NCBI GenBank assembly: GCA_910588875.1
Contig: CAJURT010000065.1
Location: 1 to 13,737, forward strand
Source: an uncultured Lachnospiraceae bacterium
GTDB lineage: Bacteria > Bacillota > Clostridia > Lachnospirales > Lachnospiraceae
Reading direction: 5' to 3'
Length of the DNA: 13,737 nucleotides
The notes beneath the pieces were generated by a model. It did no database searches and had not been told where the DNA came from. It saw only the letters and a program-made list of their open reading frames with translations. Both the position numbers and the translations under genes were made by a program. Position 1 is the stretch's first letter; each line of letters opens with the position of its first letter. Below are positions 12,409 to 13,737 of the stretch, piece by piece.

Positions 12409-13737
12409 ATGAATACAAAGAAGGTTGACTATGTAAACGGGAAGCTGTTTCCCATGATTCTGAAGTTTTCCGTCCCGGCGGCGATTTCTCTTCTGATCAC
12501 CGCAATTTACAACATTGTGGACAGGATGTTTGTGGGGAATTTTAACGGCACATCGGCTTTGGCCGGGCTGTCGGTGTGTTTTCCCTTGTCTTTTATGATG
12601 ATGGCGTTTGCCCTGACCTGCAGTGCAGGGGGTTCCACCTTTTTCAGCCTGTTCTCCGGTCAGAAGGAACCGGAGAAGGGGAACCGGTCTTTTGGGAATG
12701 CCATGGTGATGGTCTGCGGGTCAGAGATTGCCCTGAGTGTTTTGCTGCTGCTTTTTCCGGATTTCTTTCTGCGGATTTTCGGGGTTACCCGGACCGCCTA
12801 TCCCTATGCCATGGCCTATTACCGGATTGTGGCTCTCGGGTGCCTGTTTCAGGGGCTGTCCCAGCTGTTCTGCGACTTTGTCCGGGTTTCCGGCAAGCCG
12901 GTGCTGGGCATGTGTGTCACCGGGCTGGGGGCCGTGACCAATATCGGGCTGGACGCCTTGTTTATTATTGTGTTTGACTGGGGCGTGGTGGGGGCGGCGG
13001 CCGCCACGGTGGCAGGCCAGGCGGCTTCCGCCCTTTTCGGGGCTTACTTAGTGTTTGGGAACCATACCCAGGTGCGCGTTTCCAGGGGGATATTCCGGTT
13101 GGAAAGGGGCTTTTGTTTTTCGATTATTTCCTGCGGTTTTGCCTTTTGGGTGGCGCAGATGGCGATGGGATTTATCAGCCTGGTGTATAACAGCCAGCTG
13201 GGGAAATACGGAGGGGATATTGCCATCAGCATCTATGCGGTGGTGTCCAGCATTATGACCTTTGTGATTATGCCTGCCAGCGGCATCAGCCAGGGGATTC
13301 AGCCCATTCTGGGAAATAATTATGGCTCGGGCAATTACAAAAGGGTGATGTCCACCATGTTTTTGGCCACGGCATTTTCCGTTGGCATTACCTGCGTGAT
13401 CTGGCTGGCTGTGCTGGTATTTCCCAGGCAGATTCTGGCGGCCTTTGGCGGGACGGAGGAAATGTTTCTGATCGGAATCCCTGGCCTGCGGATTAATTTC
13501 TGCATTACTCCGGCTTTAGGATTTGTGATGCTGGCTACCACCTTTTTCCAGTCCATTAACCGCCCGGGGCCTTCCATTGTGATTACTTTACTCAGGCAGG
13601 TGGTTTTTCTGGTGCCTTTTATCTATGTGCTGCCGGTATTTCTGGAGATCAACGGGATTTTCTTTGCCCAGCCCATCAGTGATCTTTTGGCAACCGGGCT
13701 GTCGCTGTGGCTTGTGGTGAGGGAGGGGAGGAGGATG
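12409..13737 (+). CDS. MATE-family efflux pump (3' end outside window)
   Basis: The frame is open from ATG 12409 to the last base of the window: 443 codons with no stop, so the C-terminus is cut off by the window edge. Family members are about 440-460 residues, so little is missing. About twelve membrane helices are visible in two halves. Signatures include PMILKFSVPAAISLLITAIY and NIVDRMFVGNFNGTSALAGLS at the start, GAVTNIGLDALFIIVFDWGVVGAA in the first half and MPASGISQGIQPILGNNYG in the second. This is the DinF/MepA-like branch of multidrug and toxin extrusion antiporters, which export cationic drugs using Na+ or H+ gradients. The ribosome site GGAGGAG is 5 bases upstream. Regulation by the adjacent MarR is likely from the shared operator. 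The actual substrate is unknown. Confidence 0.94.
   Translation, partial: MNTKKVDYVNGKLFPMILKFSVPAAISLLITAIYNIVDRMFVGNFNGTSALAGLSVCFPLSFMMMAFALTCSAGGSTFFSLFSGQKEPEKGNRSFGNAMVMVCGSEIALSVLLLLFPDFFLRIFGVTRTAYPYAMAYYRIVALGCLFQGLSQLFCDFVRVSGKPVLGMCVTGLGAVTNIGLDALFIIVFDWGVVGAAAATVAGQAASALFGAYLVFGNHTQVRVSRGIFRLERGFCFSIISCGFAFWVAQMAMGFISLVYNSQLGKYGGDIAISIYAVVSSIMTFVIMPASGISQGIQPILGNNYGSGNYKRVMSTMFLATAFSVGITCVIWLAVLVFPRQILAAFGGTEEMFLIGIPGLRINFCITPALGFVMLATTFFQSINRPGPSIVITLLRQVVFLVPFIYVLPVFLEINGIFFAQPISDLLATGLSLWLVVREGRRM

Overview
The window looks like chromosomal DNA of a gut-type Clostridia, most likely a Lachnospiraceae relative of Enterocloster/Lachnoclostridium. This is inferred from roughly 50% GC genes with strong AGGAGG ribosome sites, consensus sigma-A promoters (TTGACA-17-TATAAT), LytTR/GHKL signalling, WYL, AraC and MarR regulators, and a czcD-type riboswitch. 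No tRNA, rRNA, CRISPR array, phage gene or intact transposase was seen.

Layout. (1) 79-1683 (+): a tight three-gene operon of a small ABM-like protein, a Cys-rich DUF3795-type protein and a WYL-domain regulator. It converges on an MFS transporter (1695-2867, -). (2) 2868-3607: a non-coding 740-bp stretch with two symmetric elements side by side. The first is a 243-bp AT-rich MITE-like element with 31-bp terminal inverted repeats (30/31 identical). The second is a ~350-bp sequence that can fold end to end into one long hairpin. (3) 3608-4513: an AraC-family activator with an intact consensus promoter but an in-frame TAA at codon 92. (4) 4711-6618: a secreted serpin lipoprotein with an extra C-terminal domain of ~155 residues. 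(5) 6628-7557 (-): a CDF metal exporter preceded by a consensus promoter and a NiCo/czcD-type riboswitch whose four helices can be drawn by hand. (6) 7988-10086 (+): a LytTR response regulator and GHKL histidine kinase overlapping by ATGA, with a near-perfect LytTR tandem operator upstream. A free-standing 163-aa coiled-coil-rich protein follows. (7) 10748-13737: an EamA/DMT exporter (-) divergent from a MarR repressor (+), then a MATE efflux pump cut by the window edge. The same 12-bp MarR-type palindrome lies in front of both marR and the MATE gene, in opposite orientation.

How the genes work together. Most of the window is sense-and-respond surface biology: export of metals, drugs or metabolites under local regulators (riboswitch to CDF, MarR to MATE, perhaps WYL to MFS), a self-regulating two-component system, and a surface-anchored protease inhibitor. 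The points most worth follow-up are the serpin with its unrecognised C-terminal domain, the long hairpin next to the MITE, the AraC nonsense codon, and the readable riboswitch and operators. I found no clear evidence of an entirely new multi-gene system; the long hairpin and the serpin fusion are the least explained items.
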